Shown: positions 27,676 through 36,591, counted from the stretch's first letter. The stretch: 64,000 nucleotides of DNA from CAIWTU01 sp963815135 (GCA_963815135.1 CAWFFO010000003.1:93748-157747); one strand, 5' to 3'. Notes: generated by a model from the sequence alone, not told the origin. Made by a program: numbers and translations.

Positions 27676-28233
27676 CGTCAGATGTCGCCGGGCCGGCGGC
27701 GCATTTCCCCGTTGCATTGAAACACGGCAAAAGTTCGAGCGATTGGGTAATGGGTTCCGTAACGGGTTCTGACCGGGAAATACGGCGACCTGGTTAGCTC
27801 AATGGGTAGAGCAGCGTACCGGAATACGCGAGTAGCAGGTTCGAGTCCTGCACCAGAAGGGTTGACCAACCCTCTTGACCGCGAAAGCGGCAAGACACGC
27901 GGCCGGAGGGGAAACGGCCGTTCATGCCCGACCTCTTCCATCGATCCGAACGCACAACGTCGGGAAACCTCGACAGGCCGGACCGGATACGGGAGGGCGG
28001 GAAACCATAAACAGTGCCATGCAGCGTGCGCATCGTTTTCCGGATAGCGGACACAGGCAGCCCTTTACGTCGGCGGGGATTGTCTTCGTTAAAGGGCCTT
28101 CGAAATGCGGTTGAAGGGAAACCCGGACATGCCTCCGCAGTTGTTCGTGCGGCGGAGGACCGCTGCTCCCCCGAAGGCTTCAACCGGTCACAATTTTACG
28201 GAAAAATGAATTTTTGGTAAAAGGAGGAGAATC
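27676..28233 (+). ncRNA. Long structured noncoding leader of the rtc operon
   Basis: From the expected start site to the slipin ATG, about 550 nt carry no plausible coding frame but many complementary segments: GTCGCCG 27684-27690 with CGGCGAC 27783-27789 (closing a domain just before the tRNA-like module); AGGGTT/AACCCT 27858-27873; CTTG-CCGC-GAAA-GCGG-CAAG 27874-27894 (GNRA loop); CGGCCG/CGGCCG 27900-27920; CCCGAC 27927-27932 with GTCGGG 27959-27964; GCCCTTTA 28060-28067 with TAAAGGGC 28090-28097; GGTTGAAG 28109-28116 with CTTCAACC 28178-28185, enclosing CCTCCGC/GCGGAGG 28132-28158. GGGAAAC occurs four times (27909, 27962, 27999, 28116). Exact ends are unknown. Related in concept to Y RNAs found in some RtcR operons. 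Confidence 0.65.
27790..27856 (+). ncRNA. tRNA-like module in the rtc leader (tRNA mimic, not a standard tRNA)
   Basis: A 67-nt cloverleaf: acceptor CTGGT 27790-27794 with ACCAG 27852-27856 (only 5 bp); TA; D stem GCTC/GAGC 27797-27812 with loop AATGGGTA containing GGG; anticodon-like stem GCGTA/TACGC 27814-27829 with a six-base loop CCGGAA; five-base variable region; perfect T arm GCAGG-TTCGAGT-CCTGC 27835-27851. The D and T loops have the bases for the normal tertiary contact. The short acceptor, six-base loop and lack of an encoded CCA argue against a decoding tRNA. Bacterial YrlA Y RNAs have a comparable tRNA-mimicking part and occur near rtc genes in Salmonella. Confidence 0.75.
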
Positions 28234-29339
28234 ATGTTAATCGTCAAAAAAATAAAAGTCCATTCCCACGAAAAGGGATTTTATTTAAAGACGGGGAGTT
28301 TAAGGGCATACTGGGAACGGGCCGGCATCTGTTTGCCGATCCGCTGCGCAAGATTCGCGTGGATGTGGTGTCCCAGCGCGAGCCGTGGCTGACTCACCGG
28401 GACCTCGATCTGATCGTCAGGTCGGGACTTCTGGAAAAGGATGCCGCAATGCTTGATCTCAAGGACCATCAACGGGGACTTGTCTGGATCGACGGGCGTT
28501 TCGCGCGGGTCCTGGGACCGGGGCTGTATGTCCTGTGGACGAAATTCCGGGACATACGCACCGAAGTGGTTGATGCGCGATCCGTCAGTTTCGAACACAA
28601 AGAGATGTTTACGATTCTCGGCTCGCCCGGAGCGGAGAAATTTCTCGACACATTCACCGTCGAGGAAGGGTTCGCCGGGATCTTTTTCCGGGAAGGGGAA
28701 TACATTCAGACATTCGGTCCAGGCCGCTTCACGTTCTGGAAAGACATGGGCAAGATCCGCCTGCATCCGGTGGATATGCGTGAAACTATACTCGACATCT
28801 CCGGGCAGGAGATCCTGACCGCCGACAAGGTGACGATCCGTCTCAATGCGGCCATAACCGGCAGGGTAACTGACGCGCGCAAAGCGGTATGCGGGGTGGA
28901 GAATTTCACCCAGGCCCTTTACCGTGAAGCACAACTGGTAATCCGGGACATCGTGGGATCACTCAACCTGGATTCACTGCTGTCCGACAGGAACAGCCTG
29001 ACCCGGGACGTGGAGGAAACCCTTCGCAGGCGGGCCGCGGCGTTCGGTGTGCATGTCGTTTCAGCGGGAGTCCGCGACCTGATTCTGCCGGGGGACATGA
29101 AAGAACTCCTCAACAAGGTAATCCAGGCGCAGAAGGCCTCCGAGGCAAACCTGATCGTGCGGCGGGAGGAAACGGCCGCCATGCGCAGCCAGGCCAACAC
29201 GGCAAAGCTGCTGGAGAACAACCCGACACTCATGCGGCTCCGCGAACTGGAAGTACTGGAAAAAATCGCTTCCAGCTCGGAACTGAAGGTGGTGCTTGGA
29301 GAAAAGGGGCTGACCGAAAGGATCATTACCCTGCTCTGA
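28234..29339 (+). CDS. SPFH/band-7 (slipin-like) protein of the rtc operon, frame broken near 28280
   Basis: First protein gene of the operon. ATG 28234 with AAAGGAGGAG upstream gives MLIVKKIKVHSHEKGF; the rest is in the next frame after a run of four T (28279-28282), where one extra T restores frame and a protein of about 368 residues. An SPFH core spans about residues 60-260 (segments RGLVWIDGRFARVLGPG, TVEEGFAGIFFREGEYI, LTADKVTIRLNAAITG, LVIRDIVGSLNLDSLL), followed by a charged coiled coil (VIQAQKASEANLIVRREETAAMRSQA) and a short C-terminal end. No strong membrane helix is seen. Slipins form membrane-associated rings; a link with RNA repair is by operon only. rtcA follows 38 bp downstream. 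Confidence 0.82.
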
Positions 29340-29377
29340 ACAGTGAATTGATATGATTTCCGCAAGAGGAGGATAAA

Positions 29378-30409
29378 ATGATCGTCATAGATGGCTCCCA
29401 GGGTGAAGGGGGCGGCCAGATCCTCCGGTCGTCCCTCGCCCTCTCGCTCGTCACCGGGCAACCGTTCCGTATTGAAAATATCCGGGCGGGACGCAGGAAA
29501 CCGGGTCTGATGCGCCAGCATCTGACCGCGGTCAATGCCGCGGCGGAGATAGGCTGCGCACGGGTGGACGGAGCCGGCATCGGATCGCAATTACTGGAAT
29601 TTTACCCGCGCTCCGTCAAGGCGGGAAGTTATCACTTTGCCGTCGGAACCGCCGGCAGCTGCACACTTGTTCTGCAGACTGTTCTGCCGGCGCTTCTGAC
29701 TGCCGGTTCCCCATCGGAATTAGTTCTGGAGGGAGGAACGCACAATCCATATGCACCCCCTTTCGATTTTCTCACAAGGTCGTTTCTACCGATCATCGAG
29801 CGAATGGGAGCAAAAGTTTCGGCGTCCCTGCTGCGTCCCGGGTTCTACCCCGCCGGAGGGGGCAAGTTCAAGGTTACCGTTGAACCGGCGGCAAGACTGG
29901 AGCGTCTCGAACTGCCGGAACGGGGGAAAATTCTCTCCCGGTCTGCCAGGGCCATCGTGGCAAAGCTTTCCCGGAAAATCGCCGAGCGCGAGCTGAAAGT
30001 GGTGCGCGAGTCACTCGGGTGGGAAGAGCAATGCTGCCTCGTGGAAGAGGCGACCGATTCGCCGGGGCCGGGCAACATCCTGTGTATTGAACTCGACTGC
30101 GAGAACATTACCGAAATATTCACAGGCTTCGGCGAGCTTGGTGTCAGTGCCGAAAAAGTGGCGCGGGATACCGTCAGGGAGGTTCAGGAATATTTGTCCT
30201 CCGACGCTCCCATCGGCCCACACCTGGCCGACCAGCTTCTGCTGCCGATGGCACTGGCAGGGGGAGGGATCTTCAGAACCCTTGCCCCGACCGGACACAC
30301 CATCACCAATGCGGAGGTGATCCGGCGCTTCCTCCCGGTGGAGGTGAGCATACGCCGGCATTCACGGATGGACTGGGAAGTGTGTATCGATAAACGGGGC
30401 AATAAATGA
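29378..30409 (+). CDS. rtcA: RNA 3'-terminal phosphate cyclase
   Basis: RtcA converts RNA 3'-phosphate ends to 2',3'-cyclic phosphates through an RtcA-AMP intermediate. The 343-residue product starts IDGSQGEGGGQILRSSLALS, as in the family, has the insert domain in the middle, and the histidine that is adenylylated in IGPHLADQLLLPMALA near residue 278. AGAGGAGG precedes the ATG. Situated between the slipin and rtcB, all on the sigma-54 transcript. Confidence 0.95.
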   Translation: MIVIDGSQGEGGGQILRSSLALSLVTGQPFRIENIRAGRRKPGLMRQHLTAVNAAAEIGCARVDGAGIGSQLLEFYPRSVKAGSYHFAVGTAGSCTLVLQTVLPALLTAGSPSELVLEGGTHNPYAPPFDFLTRSFLPIIERMGAKVSASLLRPGFYPAGGGKFKVTVEPAARLERLELPERGKILSRSARAIVAKLSRKIAERELKVVRESLGWEEQCCLVEEATDSPGPGNILCIELDCENITEIFTGFGELGVSAEKVARDTVREVQEYLSSDAPIGPHLADQLLLPMALAGGGIFRTLAPTGHTITNAEVIRRFLPVEVSIRRHSRMDWEVCIDKRGNK

Positions 30410-30443
30410 GCCCCCTCTCCAGTCGATCGGAGTGAGAGGGGGC
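30410..30443. repeat. Hairpin between rtcA and rtcB
   Basis: GCCCCCTCTC (30410-30419) pairs perfectly with GAGAGGGGGC (30434-30443), 14-nt loop, immediately after the rtcA stop. No T-run follows. It resembles CCCTCTCC-type dispersed repeats, as in the MITE at 41.4 kb, and may shield the rtcA 3' end or modulate rtcB. Confidence 0.6.
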
Positions 30444-30487
30444 GGGGTTAGGGAAACACTTTGCCAATAGCATAACAGGAGGAAAAA

Positions 30488-31882
30488 GTGAAAGTAAGAG
30501 AACTTATGAACCTTGGCATTCCCAAGGGAAATATACTGAAAGAAGCGCAAACTGCCATTGCGGAAGCGGCAGCCGGAGGCATGGACAGGGAGCAAATCCG
30601 CACCATCGTCAAGGCCCTGGCCGAAACGCCTGAAATGTTCACCGAAGATCGACATTTTGGCAGCTTCGCCGCCTCACTGCAGGCAGGATTGAAATCAATA
30701 GATCGCTTTGTGAAAAGGGAGGTGCCAGCTCCATGGCGCCAATGGGGAGAAGGGCTGGAAGCCGGGGCAGTGGCCCAGATGGAAAATGCCTGCCTTCTTC
30801 CAGTTGCGGCCTGCGGCGCGCTCATGCCGGACGCGCACCAGGGATACGGACTTCCCATTGGAGGGGTCCTTGCCGCGAAGGGAGCGGTTATACCCTACGC
30901 GGTCGGAATGGACATCGCATGCAGGATGAAGCTTACCGTACTCGATTTGCCGCTTTCAAGCCTCCGGGATCAACAGGAAAGCTTGAAGCGGGCCATACAT
31001 GAGGAGACCCGATTCGGGGTTGGAGCCTCATTTCGCAAAAGGAAGGAACATGCGGTTATGGATGCCGACTGGAGCATTACCGCTATAACAGGAGCGTTGA
31101 AGGACAAAGCCTGGAGCCAGTTGGGCACCAGCGGCAGCGGAAACCATTTCGTCGAATTTGGTGAGCTTGTCCTCGACAGGGATGATCTCGGCTTTCGGGC
31201 GGGGTCCTATCTTGCCCTTCTCAGTCACAGCGGCAGCCGCGGCAGCGGCAATGACGTGGCAGAACATTTCAGCAGAATTGCCCGGCAACAGCACCCGGAA
31301 CTGCCGAAGGAAATGCTGAGCCTTGCCTGGCTCGACCTGAACAGCGAAGAGGGAGAGGAATACTGGCAGGCAATGGAACTTATGGGCAAATACGCTGCCG
31401 CCAACCATGAACTCATCCACCGCGGCATCGCGGAAAATCTGGGAGCGCCGGTGCTCCTGGATGTGGAAAACCACCACAACTTCGCCTGGAAAGAGACTCA
31501 TGGCGGAGAAGAACTGGTTGTACACCGTAAAGGGGCCACTCCCGCGTTCAAAGGCGTCCTCGGGATCATTCCCGGTTCCATGGCGACCCCCGGTTACCTT
31601 GTCCGGGGCAAGGGAGAACCCGCTGCACTCAACTCCGCATCACATGGAGCGGGACGCAGGATGAGCCGGAAGGCGGCCAGGGAGAAATGCTCGTGGGCAC
31701 AGGCAAGAAGGTTCCTTGAAGAACGAGGGGTGGTCCTGATGTCAGGCGGGCTGGACGAAGTACCGATGGCATACAAGGACATCGAAGCGGTCATGGCAGC
31801 CCAGTCGGACCTGGTGGAAATCGTGGCCCGCTTTTTTCCCAGGCTGGTGAAAATGTGTCCGGGCGGAGGAGCGGACGACTGA
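30488..31882 (+). CDS. rtcB: RNA-splicing ligase RtcB
   Basis: GTP- and Mn2+-dependent ligase joining 3'-phosphate (or cyclic phosphate) to 5'-OH RNA ends. Motifs in order: MPDAHQGYGLPIGGVLA, GMDIACRM with metal-binding Asp and Cys, GSGNHFVEFGE, LLSHSGSRGSG, a later metal-binding HNF, and SHGAGRRMSR with the guanylylated His. At 464 residues it is longer than E. coli RtcB (408), with an N-terminal extension of about 70 residues (IPKGNILKEAQTAIAEAA). GTG start with AGGAGG upstream. Confidence 0.95.
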   Translation: MKVRELMNLGIPKGNILKEAQTAIAEAAAGGMDREQIRTIVKALAETPEMFTEDRHFGSFAASLQAGLKSIDRFVKREVPAPWRQWGEGLEAGAVAQMENACLLPVAACGALMPDAHQGYGLPIGGVLAAKGAVIPYAVGMDIACRMKLTVLDLPLSSLRDQQESLKRAIHEETRFGVGASFRKRKEHAVMDADWSITAITGALKDKAWSQLGTSGSGNHFVEFGELVLDRDDLGFRAGSYLALLSHSGSRGSGNDVAEHFSRIARQQHPELPKEMLSLAWLDLNSEEGEEYWQAMELMGKYAAANHELIHRGIAENLGAPVLLDVENHHNFAWKETHGGEELVVHRKGATPAFKGVLGIIPGSMATPGYLVRGKGEPAALNSASHGAGRRMSRKAAREKCSWAQARRFLEERGVVLMSGGLDEVPMAYKDIEAVMAAQSDLVEIVARFFPRLVKMCPGGGADD

Positions 31883-32494
31883 ACTGCAGCGGGGGAAGAG
31901 ATGACTCCGTATGTCGCCGGCGAATACAGGGATTCCCCTGAAAAATTCGAGGTGCATTACCGGAGGCCAGGTAATCAGATCGCAGGGCAACCACCGCTAA
32001 CTTGCAGCGTCTTTTCAGAATCAGCACGAAGCTGAAAAAGCTGTCTCACACAAAGCCGCAAAGTCGCCAAGAAAAGCAAATCCTTTTTCAATCTTCCTGA
32101 TTAATCCTGAAAAAAAGCATTTGGACACGCTTGCGCGCCGTAGCGCTACAGCGCGCAGGCACGGATAAAATCTGATTCTAAGAATCACAGACAATTATCC
32201 AAACAGGTTATTGAATAAAAAGAAGTAACGATCTTGAATTATTTAGTGACTCGTCACCGATAAACGTTGCACTTTTATACGTGTTCATTCGTGTAATTCG
32301 TGGCTAACTGCTTTATATAGGTTAATTGGTCCATGGCATAAAAACATCGAATTAATCCTGCAGTTCCTCCTTGTGGAGGTGAACATGAAACAATTCACCG
32401 ACAACGAACGGTAAGTTAAGCTGAAATCCAGAAATATGCTAAAATATCAAGACTACCTTTCGCGATATACGACAACCGGCCTTGGGAGATTGCT
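31883..32494. other. Intergenic region after rtcB
   Basis: A 612-bp noncoding stretch. It contains a near-perfect palindrome at 32132-32157 (listed separately) and A+T-rich sequence; no gene, terminator or riboswitch was recognised. Confidence 0.45.
32132..32157. repeat. 26-bp near-perfect palindrome
   Basis: TGCGCGC (32132-32138) pairs with GCGCGCA (32151-32157), flanking the perfect palindrome GTAGCGCTAC (32140-32149), with a single C/A mismatch on either side. It could be the rtcB terminator stem without a T-run, or a dispersed palindromic repeat. Confidence 0.5.
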
Positions 32495-34618
32495 ATGGCA
32501 CGGCAGGGGAAAACCAGACTGCAGTTGCTGGCCGAACTTAATGAAATGCAAGAACGGATTAACGAGCTGGAAACTCTGAGGTCCGGTTTTAAACTTGCAT
32601 TGGAGGAGTTGGAGAATTCGGAAACGCTTCTGCGCAAGGTGTTCATGACCATACCCGACCTCGTGGCGATAATCGACAGGGACCACCGCATACTGCTTTC
32701 CAATTGGCATGGAGGCTACCAGTATGTCCCGGAGGGATACAGGGGAGGCACACCCATCTGCTTCAAGGCGTACTATGACAGGGAATCGCCGTGCGAACCG
32801 TGCCATGTGGTGGAAGTTTTCAGGACGGGAAAACCTGTAACCTGGGAAAAGGTGAATCCTCGCATCGGCCAGGTGGAAATTCGCGCCTATCCCATCTTCG
32901 ACGAATCGGGCTCCGTCAGGCTGGTGATTGAGAACATCAGGGACATTACCAAGCGAAAGCAGGCAGAGGAGGCACTGGAGAAGTCGTCGAAGGAATACTG
33001 TGACCTTTACAATCACGCCCCGTGCGGTTACCACTCGTTGGACAGAAACGGGATATATATCCAGATCAACGACACCGAGCTCCAGTGGCTCGGCTACACT
33101 CGTGACGAAATTATCCGCGGGAAAAGGTTTTCAGACCTCGTTACCCCGGAATGCAAAGCCGTGTTCGAGGCCAATTTCCCCATTCTCCAGGAACGGGGCT
33201 GGATTCGCGACCTTGAGTTCGAAATGGTCCGGAAGAACGGCACGACCTTCCCGGTGCTGTTAAGCTCAACGGCAATCAGAGACGACAACGGCAACTTCTT
33301 AATGACCCGTTCCATATTATACGACATAACAGAGCGCAAACAGGCGGAGCAGGAGCTTTGCCTGCACCGCGAGCATCTCGAAGAACTGGTAAGGGAGCGC
33401 ACGGCAGAGCTGTGTCAAACCAACGAATCACTCAAAAATGAGATTATCGAGCGCAGACAGGTCGAGGAGTCGCTGCGGGAAAGCGAGGAGAAATTCCGCG
33501 TTCTGGCTGAAACTTCCCATGCAATGATCTTTCTCTATCAGGGAGAGAATCATATATATGTCAATCCAGCGGCCGAACTGCTGACTGGATACACGAAGGA
33601 AGAATTTCTGGACATGAGGTTATGGGACTGGCTTTCTGAAGAGTTCAAGGAACTGGTGAAATATCGCGCGCTTGCAAGGCAGCACGGAATAACTGTCCCA
33701 ACAAGGTACGAGTTCAGATTCGTTTCAAAGGAAGGTGAAGCGAGGTGGGGACTCCTTTCGGCGGGAATTATCGACTACAGGGGCAAAACGACCGGGATAG
33801 GGACGATCATCGACATCACCGAACTCAAGCAGGCAGAGTCGAAGCTGAGCAGGATGAATGAAGAATTAATTGAAACCAACCGGCAACTCATGGAAGCCCA
33901 CGAAGAACTCGTGCGCAAGGAGAAGGTGGTACTGGTCGGGCAACTCGCGGCGTGCGTGGGGCACGAGCTGCGCAACCCCCTGGGAGTAGTGAAAAATGCC
34001 GCATTCTTTCTCAAAAGCATTTTGCCCGATGCCAATGAAACAGTGCTGGAATACCTGGATATCATCAAAGAAGAAATTGATAACTCCCAGAGCATCATCT
34101 CCGACTTGCTGGATTATTCCCGCTCCAGAACTCCCCACCGGATATCGACTCCCGTCCATGAATTGAGCATCAATGTTCTGGAACGGTGCCATATTCCGGA
34201 TAATATCACGCTTCGGACCGATGTACCGGAAACGCTTCCTCCCGTAACAGTGGATTCACTTCAGATAAAACAGGTACTGCAGAACTTGATCCTCAACGGC
34301 ATCCAGGCGATGCCCTCGGGAGGCACTCTGCAACTGGCAGCCCGTCAGGTTACGAAATTCCTGCACCCAGGTTCAGCAACTGACACGGAGCCCTCCGGGG
34401 ATTTCGTCGAAATCTCCATAACCGATACGGGAGAAGGTATCTCGCCGGAGAACATAAAAAAACTCTTCCAGCCTCTTTTTACCACAAAGGCCAGGGGAAT
34501 CGGTCTCGGCCTTACAATCTGCAAAAACCATACTGAAGCAAACGGCGGGAAAATAATGGTGGCAAGCGAATCGGGAAAAGGTTCGACATTCACCATCCAG
34601 CTTCCTGTTGGGAAGTAG
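32495..34618 (+). CDS. PAS-domain sensor histidine kinase
   Basis: A 707-residue soluble kinase with an N-terminal coiled coil (residues 1-48), three PAS domains (about 50-155, 160-285 with PAC ending YDITERKQAE, and 340-455 ending IDITELKQAE) separated by coiled coils, then HisKA with the phospho-acceptor in VGHELRNPLGVVKN (about residue 490) and HATPase with N box NLILNGIQAMPSGG, G1 DTGEGIS and G2 GIGLGLTI. No membrane helix. The first PAS has a Cys-rich CEPCHVVEVF stretch (CxxCH), which could hold heme or a redox switch. No response regulator is adjacent, so it is an orphan. Confidence 0.9.
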   Translation: MARQGKTRLQLLAELNEMQERINELETLRSGFKLALEELENSETLLRKVFMTIPDLVAIIDRDHRILLSNWHGGYQYVPEGYRGGTPICFKAYYDRESPCEPCHVVEVFRTGKPVTWEKVNPRIGQVEIRAYPIFDESGSVRLVIENIRDITKRKQAEEALEKSSKEYCDLYNHAPCGYHSLDRNGIYIQINDTELQWLGYTRDEIIRGKRFSDLVTPECKAVFEANFPILQERGWIRDLEFEMVRKNGTTFPVLLSSTAIRDDNGNFLMTRSILYDITERKQAEQELCLHREHLEELVRERTAELCQTNESLKNEIIERRQVEESLRESEEKFRVLAETSHAMIFLYQGENHIYVNPAAELLTGYTKEEFLDMRLWDWLSEEFKELVKYRALARQHGITVPTRYEFRFVSKEGEARWGLLSAGIIDYRGKTTGIGTIIDITELKQAESKLSRMNEELIETNRQLMEAHEELVRKEKVVLVGQLAACVGHELRNPLGVVKNAAFFLKSILPDANETVLEYLDIIKEEIDNSQSIISDLLDYSRSRTPHRISTPVHELSINVLERCHIPDNITLRTDVPETLPPVTVDSLQIKQVLQNLILNGIQAMPSGGTLQLAARQVTKFLHPGSATDTEPSGDFVEISITDTGEGISPENIKKLFQPLFTTKARGIGLGLTICKNHTEANGGKIMVASESGKGSTFTIQLPVGK

Positions 34619-35052
34619 GAGAAATTCCGGGTTTGCGGAAACAGTACCCGCTTCCGGCCGGTCACAACGCTTCCCCCTCCGTCTCAACCTGCCCAAGGCA
34701 GGAAAGGGCACTCGGGCTCCGCAGTTCGACCGGAACAGGTTTTTGGCCGGTTTCACAAACCTTGTCCTGTTCCTGTCGACAGATGCCGGTGTCGTGTTTA
34801 GCAAACCGGGGGATTTTAAATTTTTAATGGTAGCCAGCAATAAAATTACCTGATAAAGTTCGATGCACTGAGTCTCGCAGATCAGTTTTCCTGCAGAAAA
34901 TACTCAAGTCAGGGCCCAGGGTGTCGATAATAGAAAGATGCCGTTAATATCCGGAAAGAGAGAGATATGCCTTGTCAGCTGCGACAGGATTGCAAACGTT
35001 AACTACAGAATGATTCTTTTTTAATTATACATTTACAAAGGAGAGATCAAAT
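34619..35052. other. Intergenic region upstream of the zinc-ribbon membrane protein
   Basis: 434 bp with a small CCTGCC/GGCAGG stem near 34.69 kb and an A+T-rich part near 34.8-35.0 kb. No gene or known RNA motif recognised. Confidence 0.4.
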
Positions 35053-36198
35053 ATGAGCGAATTGACCGTTTACTGTCCAGCCTGCGGTTTTTCCCGTCAA
35101 TTTCCCTTCGACAAGGTACCCGAAGGCACCCGGCGTGTCACCTGCCCCCGGTGCAGGGAAACCTTCAACTTCACCAGGCCGGAGGCGAAGCCGGATACGC
35201 AGGGAGAGGATCAGTCCCCGGCTGCCCAGGAGATCCCCGCCGCGTTCGCGGTAGTTTCGAACACTGCCACGGAACCCGCGAAAGGCTCAACTCCTCCACC
35301 CAGTCGCCCGGCAAGTCCGGCTGAGCTTGAAATGACCGATATAGGCGACCTGTTCCGTGAAAGCTGGGACCTGTTCCGGAGCCGTTTCGCCACCCTGATC
35401 GGACTCTGCCTGCTGGGTATAGCGGCCTTTATCGCACCTGCTTTGCTCTCGGCGGGGGTGGCCTGGCTGGCAGCCCTGGGTGGAATTTCCTCCACCATTA
35501 TCATAGCGGTCGGGGTCCTGGCGGGGATCGTCTGCGGGGCCTGGTGTTTCGGCGGGTTCCTCTGTGCGGTGACCGACGAAGGGCTGAACCTGAAGGAGGC
35601 CCTTGAACGGGGCAAGGCAGTTATCTTGCCTCTTGTCTGGGTTTCGTTTCTCACCGGCTTTATCGTCTGCGGCGGCTACTTCCTCCTCATTGTCCCGGGC
35701 ATCATCTTCTCGATCTGGTTTTTCTTCGCCCAGTTCGTACTGGTGAAGGAGGATGTGCGGGGCATGGAGGCGCTCCTCAAGAGCAGGGAATACGTAAGAG
35801 GCCAATGGCTTGCCGTGGCCATCCGCCTGCTTCTGATCTGGGGCCTTTCTTTCATCGTCGGCGCCATCCCCCTGGCAGGCCCGTTCCTTTCCATTGCCTT
35901 CATCCCTTACGTGGTCATCTACCACTACCTCATCTACCGGGACCTCCGGCAACTCAAGGGAGATGTCCCCTATTCGTGCGGCACCGGCGACAAGCTCCTT
36001 TGGCCGGGGGTAGCCCTGATAGGGCTGGTCCTGGTACCGGTGGTTCTGGTCTCAATCGCCGGGCTTTCAATGTTCGGCGCGCTTTCGCACGTGGCCCCGT
36101 TCAATAAAGGAGTGAACATCAGGCATGAACAATCACTGAAGGAAATCCGGATACCCGGCAATTTGCAGGACACTACCGAACCCGCCACCCCCGACTGA
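35053..36198 (+). CDS. Zinc-ribbon polytopic membrane protein
   Basis: A 381-residue protein with an N-terminal zinc ribbon (Cys pairs CPAC at residues 8-11 and CPRC at 34-37, the MJ0042-like finger), a Pro/Ala-rich linker to about residue 95, and six or so membrane helices (about residues 115-345) resembling glycerophosphoryl-diester-phosphodiesterase membrane domain/YciC-like proteins. Similar zinc-ribbon membrane proteins are common in deltaproteobacteria without known function. AAAGGAGAG precedes the ATG. The broken small gene follows after 4 bp. Confidence 0.72.
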   Translation: MSELTVYCPACGFSRQFPFDKVPEGTRRVTCPRCRETFNFTRPEAKPDTQGEDQSPAAQEIPAAFAVVSNTATEPAKGSTPPPSRPASPAELEMTDIGDLFRESWDLFRSRFATLIGLCLLGIAAFIAPALLSAGVAWLAALGGISSTIIIAVGVLAGIVCGAWCFGGFLCAVTDEGLNLKEALERGKAVILPLVWVSFLTGFIVCGGYFLLIVPGIIFSIWFFFAQFVLVKEDVRGMEALLKSREYVRGQWLAVAIRLLLIWGLSFIVGAIPLAGPFLSIAFIPYVVIYHYLIYRDLRQLKGDVPYSCGTGDKLLWPGVALIGLVLVPVVLVSIAGLSMFGALSHVAPFNKGVNIRHEQSLKEIRIPGNLQDTTEPATPD

Positions 36199-36202
36199 GG
36201 GT

Positions 36203-36591
36203 ATGACACCGGGGGAAAACCCTTCTCCGTCGACAAACACGTATTCCCCAATTTCCCACAAGGATGAGAATCCGGAATCGGTTTCCGTTTTCATATATGC
36301 AGTCAACTACACCGGCGAAGTGAAGGCGAACGGCGCCACCATCCAGGAACTGGAAGGGCACCCATGACACCCAATACAACTACAGCCTTAACGGCACGGG
36401 CTTCCATTTCGGCCCGAACCGGATCGAAGTGAATCTATTCAGAGCTTCCCGGTCGCCCATCGTCCTTGCTGAAGATCTACATGAAGATCTCCCGCTTCAC
36501 CAGGGAGGGGAGCTGGGAAATCCTCGGCGAATGGCAATTCAACGACAGGGGAACCGGAACGAAATCGTTCGATCTGGACATTCCGAGATAA
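36203..36591 (+). pseudogene. Small hypothetical gene broken by two frame changes
   Basis: Three consecutive coding-like pieces in different frames read on from one another: about 36203-36365 (ending ATIQELEGHP), 36365-36460 (YDTQYNYSLNGTGFHFGPNRIEV) and 36470-36591 (LKIYMKISRFTREGSWEIL, ending FDLDIPR). The pieces look like one beta-rich domain of about 130 residues. I do not recognise a family. It may be a continuation of the membrane protein upstream or a separate gene. Shifts near 36365 and 36465. Confidence 0.5.

Noticed and set aside
27790..27856. Normal tRNA gene
   Set aside because: Acceptor stem of only 5 bp, six-base anticodon loop and no normal 3' end; position inside the rtc operon favours a mimic.
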